A stretch of DNA of 64,000 nt from Moniliella sp. 'wahieum' (taxonomy: Eukaryota; Basidiomycota; Moniliellomycetes; Moniliellales; Moniliellaceae), in assembly GCA_003971905.1 (NCBI GenBank), contig RSEE01000097.1, positions 124,001 through 188,000 of the forward strand. Reading direction: 5' to 3'. Both the position numbers and the translations under genes were made by a program. Below are positions 25,598 to 37,440 of the stretch, one piece after another. The notes below the pieces were generated by a model, which saw only the letters and a program-made list of their open reading frames with translations, did no database searches and was not told the DNA's origin. Every line of letters starts with the position of its first letter. The first letter of the stretch is position 1.

Positions 25598-28500
25598 ATG
25601 GGCGCGTCACACCACCCGTCTGACCATCCAGCAGCGCATCCATTCTCCTCCCCTCCTCCCGCCACGCCTGCCCGATGCCCGCGCCGCCCACGCAGGCCCC
25701 GCCGCCCACCGGCAGCAGCACACGGCAGCACCACCACCAGCAGCCCCGCCGCCAGCAGGCCGCCCACCCGCCTCGCACCCACCGCCACGCCCTTCGTGCC
25801 CGCCCCCGCCCGCCCGCCTTCCACTTCCCCCGCCGCCCCGCCCGCCGCCCCGCCCGCCGCACCCGCACCCGCGCCCCGTGCCGCCCGCCCCTCCTACACG
25901 CCCCTCAAGCTCGCCGGCCACAACTCCACCCCCAGCGTCGCCCTCGACCCCGCCGCCTTTGCCGCCTCCCTCATCGCCCGCGCCGCCCAGTCCACCTCGC
26001 CCCGCCCGGACACCCAGCCCTCGCCCCGCCTCTCGCCTCGGCCCTCGCCCCGCCCGTCGCCCCGCCGTCGCCCCGGCCCTCGCCCACATCACGCCCCAGC
26101 TCAGCGGCGTCGGCGCCCCCCCGGCCCCCGCCGGTCGCCCGTGCCCGCCACGGCGTCTCTGGCAGCACCACCCGCCCCGCCCGGCGCGGGCGGCCTGGTC
26201 CCCGTCCCAGCCAAACGCACCCCCCAATATACACCGTTCAGGCTCAGCGGACACAATTCCACCCCCAGTGTGGCCCTTGACCCACTCGCCTTTGCCGCCT
26301 CCTCGACTCTTCTCGTCCTTCCACCGCAGTCGAACCCGACCCTGCCATTGGCCCCATCTCCGAAGAAGCATCCCCTGGCGCGCCGCGCCAGCCATCTTTG
26401 CCCCCCAGCCCCATCCCTCCGCGGCTACGGAGGAACGTCTGGGCCATCGTCCCTCCCAAACCCTCGTCCCTGCTCCTACAGCCCACATCCCGCCCAAGAC
26501 CCAGCATGCCCGCACCCCCACTATGGCTCCGGGCGCAGTCCAAGTCCTCGTTCAAACCCAAACCAGGCTCGGAAACGGTACGTGGTCAGCCTGCCGCAAG
26601 ACAAGCTGCTCGGCTGCCCGCTCCCCGCCCCCGCTACGTTGGCACCCCATAGCTCCGGCGCCCCCAGTTCCAGTTCCAGTTCCGGCTCCGGCTCCGGTTC
26701 TAGCCCTGCTTCGAGTGAGAGTGAACAAGGGGGCCCTTCCTCATCGTCTGCGGACGCATCGTCCTCGGGATCCTCGGATCAATCAGCAGAAGACTTGCTG
26801 GAAGCGCACCGTGCGGCGGTGCGTGCTGCCTGGCGCCCTCGCGCCCCGTTGGACAAGGGCATTGACTTTGTTCCCGATCCGCTCTTGCTGCCCTCCCCCA
26901 CTTCGGCCGACACGGCACCTATTGCAGCGCCCATCGGACTGGTCGAGGCCGCGGCGGATGCAGTAGCAGCGGCCGAGGCAGCGCGAGCCCTGCCGCCCCA
27001 GCACCCCATGCCGCCGAAGTAACGGCCGAGGCAGAGGCTGCTGCCGAAGCCGTGGCGGCGGAAGAAGCGCACGAGGCTGCGCTGGAAGCGGGCTTGGCTC
27101 AGGGCCGTTCGTCGTTGGCCGTGTACGAGGCGCTGGTCTACCCGAGACGATCGATATTTCCTGCCGGGCCAAACAGCGTGGAACGAGTACCGTGCCGAGC
27201 GCTCGGCAGCGTTGGCGGCACAAGCTCAGTTTGCTGCGCAGGCGGCGCAGATGGCCCACATGGCGCAGCTGGGTGTCTCGCCCAATGGCATGCCGCCGCT
27301 GCCTTCGGGAGAGAATGCATTGTCTCCTATCGGGCATGCCCAGCCCTCTTCCTGCTGCGCCGCTCGCTGCCCCTCCTCCGGGCTCGGAAGGCGGCCTGGC
27401 CTCCCCCTCGTGTTCGAAGGCCCCATGAACCGTCCGCCTCCGATCGACGACGAGCCTGACCAGACTGACCAGGTGAGCATGCCTCTTCTAACTGCTACGT
27501 CGGGAACTGACCCTGTCCATCAGATGCGGCCCTCGTCGGCGCATAGCTCCAGCTTGGTGCCCAAATGGCTCGCGAGCGGCTGGTCTCGCCCAGGTCCGTC
27601 TCCCACCCCGTCCCAGGAACGCGACGCGGAGCAGCCCACGAGTGGGCCAGCAGTCCAATTGAGCGTCTCTCCTGGTGGTACACCCAACCCAACCGCCGCC
27701 CCAGGAACGCTCACTTTCCTCCAACGTCTGTCAGGTGCAGCTAAGCGGGCGAGCCTAAGCTTGACTCATTATGGCGATGCTTCCTCGGCCGGCGACCGGG
27801 ACGGCCTTCGTTCCCGCAGCCGCTCGCCCAACCCGACCGAAGAGGCATCGGAGCATAAGGGCACAACGGGCTCCATGCTGAACGCGCTCGGCTTCCGCCG
27901 CTCCCATCCGACCTCGCCCCAACCCGTCAACGAAAAGGGCGCCCGTCCGGCATGGCAAAGTCTCGGTGCCGGATTGGGTATGACATTCCCCCATTCGCTC
28001 GTCTTCAGGCTTATCGACGCAAGCGGATGCCGAGGCGGATCGATCATTGTCCAAGAACGACGAGATGGAGGAGGTGGACATGCGCACCAACCCATCCGAA
28101 GATGGTGACACGTCTTCCCTCGAAGAAGGCGAGCGTGGCAAGCTCGACTTGGACTTCCCACGGACGTGGAAACGCCTGCCATGACAGCGGTGCCTCAACC
28201 GCCCTTGGCAAGCCTCGGCCACGGACGGCCGACAACATCTCACGCCGGTCGCTCGGACCGTACCTCGTCTGCATCGAAATATGCCCCGTCGCATGATCGT
28301 GTAACCAGTGGCCTTCAACTCAACGCTTCTGCGCCCTCGTTCACCCCAGGCAGCCGGGCCCCCAGTGCCTCCTTCACCTTTGTCGCCCCGCCCACAGCAC
28401 CCAAAATGGCCTCGCCCCCACCACGCGCCCCGGTCGTTGCGGACGATGGCGAGCAAGGCAGGGAAAAACGTTTCCGGCCCACCATGCCCCCTGGCGCTGA

Positions 28501-31500
28501 CCTCCGTCCCACTGGCCCCTCGGGCAACTCGGCTCGCGCCAACAGATCCCATCCTGCCATCCCACCCTCCTTGTTTGCCCTCCCACCCGCGACACCACGC
28601 AAGCTAGAGATCCGAGCGCCGGCGCCCGATCCTCAGCCGCAGCCGACTGCTCTTGGCTCAGCCACCGCGCCTGCCACCCCTGGGCCCGAGCCCAAAGCGG
28701 GTCAAACGAGTGCCCCTACTCCTGCTACTCCTGTTGCTCCTTCTGTCCCATCCGGCCTTGCCCGACTTTTGGCTGGGCGCGATGCCGGAGCAGAAAAGGA
28801 AGTGGCACACCCACCTCTCGATGCTGACGAGACGGCCGTGGCGTCTGATGAAGAAGATGGGTCGGAACAGGCACACCGAAGGCGCCGGAGTCAAGCGCCT
28901 TCGCATTCAAGCGAGCGGGCGGCCGCAGCAGCCAAACTGTCGCAGGTGGTGCGCACGGCGACCCAACGGCACGCCGCCACCTTATCTGCCACCTCTATTG
29001 GTTCCCGCACGGGGCTGCCCGCAACACCGCGGCGAGCTCGGCTGGCATCGGACCTGCCTTCGTCCATTGGTGCTCCCGATCCAATCGCTGCCGCTCTGGC
29101 TGCCGCACGGGCCGAAGCAGCCGAGGCAGAAGACATTGTCGACCAAATCGTCACCCGGCTCGATGCGAGCCTGGACAGCTGGGGGCAGCGCCTCCTTGCC
29201 CGGGTCGAAGCTGAGCGGTTGGCTTCGGCTTCGGCTTCGCTTCGCTCGCGCGTGGCCGGGCAACCAGTCCTCCACGTGCGCTACCCAGTCGGGCCAACGC
29301 ATTGGTCACCCCCACGCGCAGCACCTTGCGTGGCACGCCCCTTTCGCTCCCGGCCGCCCCGCGGCCTGGTGAGCCCAACCCGTTCCCCTCGCCCTCCCAT
29401 CTGGCTTGTTCCCACCCCCCCGCCTCGCTCTCGCTCTCTTCCCCTCGACCACCCCGCCCGAGGTGCTTTCGCGCGTCGAGCAGGGCGTGCGCACCACCTT
29501 CTCCAACTACCTCAAGCGCCTTCCTGGTCTGGGTGCCCCCGCGTCCGGTTCGGACGGCAACCACGATGCGCGTGCAGCGCTCCCTGCTCGCCCTCCTCAC
29601 GCGCCCGCCAGTCCCGACTCGCTCACCGACGCCCAGGGTCCCCGACTTTGATTATGTCGAGGAGACGCTGCGTGCCAAGGTGGTCGAGTTGGAAACGGAG
29701 GTGCTGGCCATTGTCAAACAAGGTATCACCCCGCTGTGCAGCAGCAGCAGCAGCAGCAGCACGTGCCAACCGACCCGTCGTCTGCTCCCGCTCCTGCTTC
29801 CGCTCCCGGTCCTGCTCCCGCACAGGTCACGGTGGCCATGTCGGCGGAGGAGATAGGTGCGTTGGCCGATACGCTGGACGAGCGGATGAGCAGCTCGTTC
29901 GAGGCGGCCCAGGCTGAACTGGTGCGCTTGCTGGGCCAGCCGTCGGAACCGGTGGTGCGTATCTTGCGCGAGACCGAGGCGGCGATCGAGGCGCATGCAG
30001 CTTCGTTCATGGCGACACAGCAGTCGGTCGAAACGCTGCTGCATACCTTGCCGGCCAAGTTTGATTTGGCGGCAGATACGCTGGCTGGGCTGGGCAAGGT
30101 GTAGCCGCGCAGGTACAAGCGAGTGTGGTCAGTGCGCTGCAGCCGCAGCTGGAGAACCTGCGTGCCGAGTCGGAGCAGATGGATGGTGAGGTAGTTGCAG
30201 CGCGGGTGCTTGCGGCATTGGTACCCCTGCTTGAAAGCAGACAAGACGAGATGCCCGATCGGATGGCCGAAGCGATCGCGGGCCAATTACGAGCCGAATT
30301 GCGCACCCAAATTCACCTCCAAATGCAAGCTCACCTCCACGACCAAGCGCACGAGGCCGAGGCAACGCGTACCGCCGCCTTGCGCCGCTTGGCCTTACCG
30401 CCTGCCTCACTCGGTGCGCCCAGCTCAATCAGCACCACCTTGTCCTCGCCCCCGCCGAGGCGCGATCGCGACCGCGACTCGGACAGTGGAGAAGCCGCTT
30501 CGACCACGGCGGCTACCACGGTGACAGATACCGGGTCGGTCGGTGCCGGTGCAGCGCATGAGGAGGACACCGACCGACCGCTCGCCACTCCTACTGACCA
30601 GACCGAAGGGCAGGACAAGGACGGATCGGGTCTGACGGCGGAAACGGTGGCAGAGCTGGCCACGGCGTTGGCGAATGAGCTACGGGCGTCGGGAGGGCTG
30701 AGTTTGGACCCGCTGCTGGAACGACTGGACCCGCTTGTGAGCACGCAAGAAAAGACATGGCAGTTGGGCAATGACTTGCTCGCCCACCAAGCCGAGTTGG
30801 CCGGCACGTTGCGTGCGCTTCCGGCGTCGTTGGGGGCCAAGACGGATGTGCTCCTGACTGCGACGAGGGAGACGCACCAGACCCAGCAGCTCATCCTGGA
30901 TCGTCTGATGCACGTGGCCGAGGCAGCGCAAGCAGCGCAAGTACGTATCTCGGAAGTGGAAGAAACTGCACGGAGTCGGACAGAGGCCATGGCCGAAGCG
31001 CAAAAGCGTCACGGTCAGATCGAGGTGGAGCTCAAAGCGGCCCAAGCCGAACTCGCTGCGACCAACAAGTACGTTGCTACGCTCAAGGAGGAAGTGGAGG
31101 ATTTGGAAAGTCGATTGGAATCGGCCCAGACGACAGCAACGACGGCAACGGAGCAACTACGGGATGCGCATTCGCGCTTGCGCGATGCGGTCGAAGCACG
31201 CCATGCTGCTGAGCGGGGCAACGATGATGTGCGTCGACGCATGGCCCAGGCTGAGGCGGAGGTGGCGCGTGCCCAGTCAGCCAGCTCGTTGGCGAGTACG
31301 CGTGCGGACGAGGCGCGTGCGGCGCTGGATCGGGAACGGGAAGATCGGGCGGTGGAACGGACGCGGATGCAGGCCGAGGTGAGCGACTGGCGTACGCGCG
31401 CAGCTCGTGCCACCGAAGAAGCCGAGCAAGCTCACACCCTCTCGACTCGTTGGTCAACGATGCCCAGACGACCCGTACCAACGCTGCTTCCGACGTGGCT

Positions 31501-32299
31501 CGTGCCCAAGCCCAAGCAGCCAAGGCCGAGGGTGCGTTGGGCGTGGCGCAAGAACGTGTCACCGAGTTGACCCTCCAAAACCAAGATCTGATCCAGCTTT
31601 GGCAACCCAAAAGCACGCCGCTGCTTCGGCCCAGCAACGTTCGGCCGAGACGAACGTCGGATGCAAGGCGCCCTGACGCGGTCTAACGACTTGTCGGCCC
31701 AGGTGGACGAGTTGAACAAGGAACTGACCACGAGTCGTGCAAATGAGAAGGTACGTGATCGTCTGCTCTGCCACTGCTACCTTTTGCGTCTGCCCCAATA
31801 CTAAACTACATTGAACTGAACTGAACTAACCTGACACTTATCATCGACCAGAACCTGCGCGACGAAGTGGGCCAGCTCACCACCCAATTCGCCGCTGTCG
31901 AGACGGAGGTGGCGTCAATGAAGGAGACGTTGGTCAGCAAGGACGTACGACGATGCCTGCCGCGAAACCGAGCTGGCGCGGCGCGAGACGGACACGCTAC
32001 GTACCGAGCGGGACGAGTTGCGTAGGCAACTGGATGCCCTGCGCGCCGACTTGGCTCGCACCACCACTTTGGCCTCGACCTCCACCTCGGCACTCAAGGG
32101 AACCCAGCAAACGTTTACGTCTCCGCGCGCTGTTCTGCACGAGGTGCAGGATGAGAACCTCGCTCCGGCCCAGAAGGAACAACTGGACCAGCCCAAACTC
32201 TCCTTTGCACCCTTTGTTCCGGGCCGCGAACGTGCTCAGCCGTACGACTGGTCCACCGACCTTGTCGTGCAAGAAGATGACGATGGCTGGTGGAGCTGA
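25598..32299 (+). CDS. Giant Pro-rich, coiled-coil protein of unknown function
   Basis: About 2,150 residues, not recognised. From the ATG at 25598 the first 500 residues are Pro/Ala/Ser-rich and contain two copies of a motif: YTPLKLAGHNSTPSVALDP (about 25896) and YTPFRLSGHNSTPSVALDP (about 26228), each followed by xAFAAS. A middle Ser/Pro-rich, probably disordered part follows. The C-terminal third (from about 29100) is strongly coiled-coil, rich in Ala, Glu, Arg and Gln, with a CAG repeat near 29737. The last residues are an acidic-aromatic tail VQEDDDGWWS. Introns are likely at 27473-27523 (51 nt) and 31751-31851. Frame changes near 27015, 27200, 28150, 29290, 29400, 29640, 29735, 30100, 31445 and 31600 look like assembly errors. 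The architecture suggests a structural or cytoskeleton-associated scaffold; that is inference only. Confidence 0.65.
27473..27523 (+). other. Short intron in coiled-coil gene
   Basis: 51-nt GTGAGC..CATCAG intron with a TCTAACTG branch-like sequence, between DQTDQ and MRPSSAHS codons. Confidence 0.7.
31751..31851 (+). other. Intron in coiled-coil gene
   Basis: 101-nt GTACGT..GACCAG intron with CTGAACTAAC branch-like sequence, between TTSRANEK and NLRDEVGQL codons. Confidence 0.75.
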
Positions 32300-33411
32300 G
32301 CCCCGAACCCCGGACCTTGGCCTGAACTCCAAGCGCCAATCCCCTCCCTCAATACCTTCTCCAACAGCTTCAACCCTCAACCCTCAAACCCTCAACCCTC
32401 AAAACTCAATTCTCAACTCTCAACTCTCAACCACCAACCATCTCATTCACAACCTTTTTAGTTCACCCACTATACGTTGATCCTGCCTTTACCCCCTCTC
32501 CTCTTTCTCCTGGCTACTCCTCTCCGTCTTCACCAATTTTGACCTCTGTACCCGTTGCGCCTACCCCAAGAACCCATTGGACCAGCCCGGCTTTTGCCCC
32601 CCCCCCCCCCCCCCAGGGCGAGCTGAGAGCTAAGAGCTCAGGCTGAGCCGCGAGCTACTGGCTGGCTTCCATGGTTTCTTCCCCCTGCGCCTATCCGTCC
32701 TGTTCTCCCGAATCTCCGATGCTATGTGTCCTGTTTCTCCCAAACTCCCAAAAGGAACTTTTGTCCAAAAATAAAGAAAGAAAAAAAACAAATGAGAATA
32801 GGGGTATGTATAGGAGGGGGAGGTTGTGGATCTGGTAAGTGGGGGAGCCTAATTTAGTTGGTAGGATGTAACCCTCCCAGCGGGACGGGAGTGAAAAAAA
32901 TAGTGCCTTCTGGTAAAAGCATCAAGATCAATGTTATCAACCGTTGCGGTCTCCAGTGCGGCGCATGAAGAACGTGAGAAACGTAAATGGCGAAGGAAAC
33001 GGGGAACGGGGGAAACGTGCCGCTGGCGCTCAGTGTTTGCGCCAAAAGGGTAAAACAAAACGTATGCCATGCAGAATCGGCATGAAAAATATGCAGCAAG
33101 AAAAGGGTAGATATAGTTTGGAGAAAGAGATCAAGTTGAGGATGATCGCAACCACGAGAAAGAACACGTCTCAGCTCTCGGCTCTCAGCCTGAGAATTTG
33201 AGAGGGTAAAAAAAGGGCACGATGGAAATAGAGGCCATAAAACAAGGGTGGGAAAGGTATAGAATCGCCCGCCGCGCGGGGATCACGAGCTGAAGGCACA
33301 CTGTGGTGCGGACGAGGGGTATGCACAAACGCGGAGGAGGAGTATATACTCGGTATAGACGGAAGGGAGAAATGGTACGAGAGGGGTAAAAGGCGAGTGT
33401 TGGAATCGATA
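32300..33411. other. Convergent intergenic region with simple repeats
   Basis: 3' flanks of two converging genes, more AT-rich than average. It holds a degenerate CCCTCAA/ACTCTCAA array at about 32370-32432, a C18 run (32597-32614) and A-rich stretches near 32760-32795. No gene seen. Confidence 0.6.
32597..32614. repeat. Poly-C tract (18 nt)
   Basis: Uninterrupted run of 18 C in the convergent intergenic region. Confidence 0.9.
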
Positions 33412-35945
33412 TTACTCTTGCATCTCGGGCACCTGATCCAGTTCGGAAGGTTGGCCCATATCAGAAGATGTCAGTGCCGTCAGTTGTTCGACCAAGGCCA
33501 TGGTGAACACTTCTTCAGTCAACGGGCTGCCTCGGGTCACACCATCCACAATCCGCACGTTTGCGTTGATGAGGGCGAGAGATTTGGGGGTACAAATGGT
33601 ATCGTGGCGGGCCTGGATCAGTGTGAGTGGGATGTGCACTCCTGCCATCGAAACAGAGGGAAGGTGGGCTAGGATCGAGGAAGAATTGGAAGCGGAAGCC
33701 AAGGTTTCCTGTAGGTGTAACAGGATGGGGTGTCAATACTCGGTGACGTCCTTGAATAAAGCGGGAAGATACGTACCTCGTCATTGGAAGTCAGGTTGGG
33801 CACGGAACGGCCTTGAGCACGCTGCCAAGCGTTCCAAGCATGGGCCAGAGCCAGCTTTCTTGGTCGAATTACGTCCGTGGTGGGGTGCGCCAAGTTGGAT
33901 GCGACAGATTGGAGGACCGATTCGTACTCGTTCACCGTGATTGTATCTTCTTCCTTAGCGGGGACGATATCAAGAGCGGCCCGGACCTGGCGCCACGCGT
34001 CGCTACAGCTGATGGAGGCTGCGGCCAAATCATGCGAGGTCGGATGACCAAAATCAACATCATGGGCCACCAGGGCTTTGGCAATTTTCGGGAAGGCAAG
34101 TGCGTACGTCCATGCGGGAACGACCCCTGTGCCCCTTGCGACGAGAATGCTCCAGTTGGGAATGGAGAGCCTTGAACGTAGCGCCTCCAGTTGGGTAGGA
34201 GTAGGAATGGCGTCGTTCGCCACAGAATGGGGGATGGTGACGAGGACAACTTGCTGATGCATTGTGTCGAGGACGGATCGCACGAAACTAGGTACCATTT
34301 CCGAGTCCGTCGCAGACTCAACCATGTCGGGGAGGTACAATAGGGTTGGGTCAGGGTATTGGCTTGGCCAAAAATGGAATAGTGCATCGCTTTCCCCCCG
34401 ACAAAGTGATCTCCCCAGACTCAAGCTCCCCACTCCGACCCCACTGGAACAAGGAAAATTGGGGGACAATCTTTTTGTGGGACTTGATTATCGCAGAAGA
34501 AGCCTCCACTCCATCCCGAGCCAAGTCTGCATCAAGGTCGGTTGATCCCCGGGGCGATCCGAGAAGAGAATGAGACGGCGAGGTGGGCGAGCGGAGGATG
34601 GAGGCCGAGCGAGCATCGGTGGAAGCCATACTGTTCAAGCGAGCGCGCCGCTTGCCCTCCCGCGACGCGACTGCCGATACAGACGTGGTTGCTGCGTGGG
34701 GGTCTGTCGGAAGGGCAAACTCGCCTCCAATGTCGCCCATTTGCAAGCCTACCATGGGTGCAGAAGAGATCAGTTCGGCACTCACTACGGGGCGGGCCAA
34801 ACTCGGAGCCCCCAATAACGAGTGTCGCGGCGTATGACTGCGTCCAGAGGCAGTAGACCACACGCGCATCCGGCGGTGCGTTGAGACACTCATCGCAACA
34901 CCCGGCGAGTCGAGAGGAGACGAAATCGAGGGCGACGACTCCAACGTACCCATCAAAGACAATTGTAGTCCTACTCCTTTGCCGCCCTGGGTACTGGCCG
35001 GGGCAGCCGGTGGAGTCTTCGGGTCAGTGACCGGCTGTGCCCCCCAGTTTCAAGCATGGAGGTTGACAAGTCTACTTTTTTGGAGGGGAACAGGACGCCA
35101 CCACCAGAAGCGAGCCCGGCGGTAACCACAGCTGTATGGGTAGTGGGATCCTTCGTCCCGGCCGCTTGAATTGGTTCAGTCGATTGGGATTGATCAATCA
35201 CGACCGGATCCGATCCGGTTTTGACGGTTTCAGCAGGGTTGAAAGGTGGCGGAAAGTGGAGAGAAGCAAGTGCGGTAGGTGCAGGCTTCGGAGATTGCTG
35301 GGTAGGAGATATAGTGGCTGCTGTAGTATGCGAACGTGGACGAGACGGAGACGAGTCCTCAGGAGCGGGCCTAGACTGCGACACAGATGCCCCCGTGGCG
35401 GGACTCTTGGGAGGCGAGATTTGGAACGACGCAGGCCGATCTGTGTGCAAATGCATACTAGCTGATCGCACGGCCGCGCTCATGGCGAGGGACATGCGTC
35501 TGGTGCGGGTACGCACCCGACTGACTGGAGACGCGGGCTTCTCAGTGGCAAGCGAGGTTGGAGGCGCATCTCCTGAACCTGCCTCTTGAACAGGAAACAG
35601 AACAGTTGCGTGCGCAGGCGCCCTCGAGCTGGCGGCTTTCTCGTCCATCATCTCCGTCTCACGGCGAGGCGAAGCGCCCAGAGCGCTAGCGAGGCTCATG
35701 GTGCGCAAATGGGAAGGGCGGGTGACATTGGAGTGGATGTAGATGCGCGAGCGGAGTCGTCCAAAGCTTGTGCTCGTCAAGGACGGTGCTGGGGCGACAG
35801 AGGGATTGAGCAGGGACGCGTTCTCATCCCCTGTTGCCCCCCCCAACGACGGGAAGGGATGCAGGGGGGGCTTCATCGGCCCGGACGTTTGACTGGCACG
35901 CGACAAGGTGCGCCGTCGAATGGCTTCGGGAAAGGATGTCATCAT
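33412..35945 (-). CDS. Degenerate alpha/beta-hydrolase-like protein with long disordered N-terminus
   Basis: About 800 residues on the minus strand, starting at the ATG at 35943-35945 (MMTSFPEAIRRRTLSRASQ). The first 500 residues are Ser/Pro/Arg-rich and likely disordered. The C-terminal 300 residues read like an alpha/beta-hydrolase core: a strand then LLYLPDM, a nucleophile-elbow-like WSILVARGTGVVPAWTYALAFPKIAKALV (about 34060-34160), and a late strand IPLTLIQARHDTI with the acid-position Asp. At the elbow the usual G-x-S-x-G is A-R-G-T-G, so the catalytic Ser is absent. An intron at 33709-33776 (68 nt, GTACGT..CTACAG) is well supported. Frame changes occur near 34400 and 34965. It may be a non-enzymatic hydrolase-fold protein; the fold call is by pattern only. 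Confidence 0.55.
33709..33776 (-). other. Intron in hydrolase-like gene
   Basis: 68-nt intron on the minus strand, GTACGTATC..ACCTACAG, joining NLTSNDE to ETLASASNSS. Confidence 0.75.
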
Positions 35946-37089
35946 GGGGAGGGAGATGGGGAAGAAGGGAAATAGAGGTGGTGGTGGTCGGGCGTCGAGC
36001 AAATGCAAGGCCCTAGAGCAGAAGAATCCAGAGACGTCTCGTTGTGGCGCACAAAAACCTTGCCCACAGCAGGATTTAATATCGACGCTGGCGCTGGGCC
36101 GAGCAAAAGCCTACATAGCACCCCCTGTAGGACGCCCCCCGTCCTCTGCTCTGCTGCCCTCCCCGACCGGTCAACTCGATCAACCTGATCAACGCGCGCA
36201 TCTCAGTCATCACATCATCCGTCGCCGTCTTATCCACCACCGATCCTCTCGGTTTCGCAAAACCTTCAGTTGGTGTGATGTGGGGGTGATAGCTTGCCTA
36301 GGCTGGTGCTACGGCTCAGGGGCACTAGACCAGTTCATATGCCAGAGAATCGACGTGCTGCGCGTGCGCCCGCCTTTCCTGTCCTCCTTTCTGCAGGGCG
36401 TCTTTGTTGTCTCTCCACATCACCGCGCCCCTCTTCGCTTCACTCGTAGCCGCGTCCCCCCTCTCTGTAACTGATAGACTGGCCACCTCCCCTGTAGACT
36501 GCTCGTCGGAGAGTGCCATATTCTACGGCTCAACAACTTCTGCCCAAGAAGGGATAGATACACCAAAGCAAAAAACCCGAAAACATTTGATTGTTGCCAG
36601 GTTGCATCACCATCGCCACTGTCGGCACTACCGCCCCGCCTCCACTCCCATGATTATGCTACTACGCTAAGTCCGCATCCGCACAACGCACACGCCCCTG
36701 GCGTGATTTTAACCGTGGGATAAATACAGCAATGTGCTACACAGAAGAGCCAAAGAGTGTGAGTTGTGGAGATGCCCGAGAAGTCCTTCTCTCTTATTCC
36801 TTTTCTAATCTACTACTGATACCCACTTTGTGGAGGTACAGGGTCATAACCTTCGAGATCTCTCAATAAAGTTGCTTTTACATCCAACTTTCACACTGAC
36901 TGAGCGCCATCGCGGCCCTTTGCCAACCAAAAAGAGAAGCAGGAGGTTCTTCCCCAACGTCTCAGCAAACAAGAATGCCACAGGGATCGAGCCACCCTCG
37001 CGCGTCGAATCAAGCTCAGGGAGTCAGACACGTTTATCTTCCACATACGAAAAGAGACCTGGATGAAAATCCGATGGGAGGTGTCATCT
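35946..37089. other. Intergenic, upstream of hydrolase-like gene
   Basis: Promoter side of the minus-strand gene and flank of the tRNA. No gene seen. Confidence 0.5.
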
Positions 37090-37188
37090 GTTCCATTAGC
37101 TCAGTTGGCTAGAGCGTCCGACTGTTACACAGACGGCCTTTGCCCCTTTGGCATCGGGAGGTCGTTGGTTCGAGCCCAACATGGAACG
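37090..37188 (+). tRNA. tRNA-Asn(GUU) with intron
   Basis: A 74-nt cloverleaf interrupted by a 25-nt intron after position 37. Acceptor arm GTTCCAT pairs with ATGGAAC, D arm GCTC..GAGC, anticodon loop CTGTTA then the intron (about 37127-37151), T arm GTTGG TTCGAGC CCAAC, discriminator G. Anticodon GTT reads Asn codons. A T6 Pol III terminator follows at 37191-37196. A near-identical gene lies on the minus strand at 57477-57573. Confidence 0.93.
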
Positions 37189-37190
37189 AA

Positions 37191-37196
37191 TTTTTT
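37191..37196 (+). terminator. Pol III T-run terminator
   Basis: TTTTTT two bases after the tRNA-Asn discriminator base. Confidence 0.85.
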
Positions 37197-37208
37197 GTTG
37201 CTTTTGCC

Positions 37209-37440
37209 GATGAGACCTAGTTTGATGGTCCTCGAAGGTGATGCAATCCACTGATGGTGGCGGTATGGTAACCAGCAATGCCCATAGAGGAACATCAAGC
37301 AGCGAGTCGCCATCAGGGGCTAGGCTGCAGGACAAAAGGAGAGAAAAACAGGATATAGGGAAAAAAACAGCGGAACTCTTCCTAGGCCTGAGGAGGAATT
37401 GACGGGACATTGGCCAAAGCACGAGCCACTCAGCTCAACA
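37209..37440. repeat. Dispersed repeat, copy A (232 bp), next to tRNA-Asn
   Basis: Same-orientation homology to 44399-44629 over the whole length, with a nearly identical core (GAACATCAAGCAGCGAGTCG and flanks) and the shared ends GATGAGACCT and CAGCTCAACA. It starts 20 bp after the tRNA-Asn gene. It may be a solo long terminal repeat. Confidence 0.8.

Noticed and set aside
25607-26521. 304-codon Gly/Arg-rich minus frame opposite the coiled-coil gene start
   Set aside because: Typical antisense of a Pro/Ala-rich GC-rich coding region.
37209-37440. Protein gene on the minus strand covering repeat copy A
   Set aside because: The frame is short and shared with copy B because of repeat homology; kept only as a note under the repeat.
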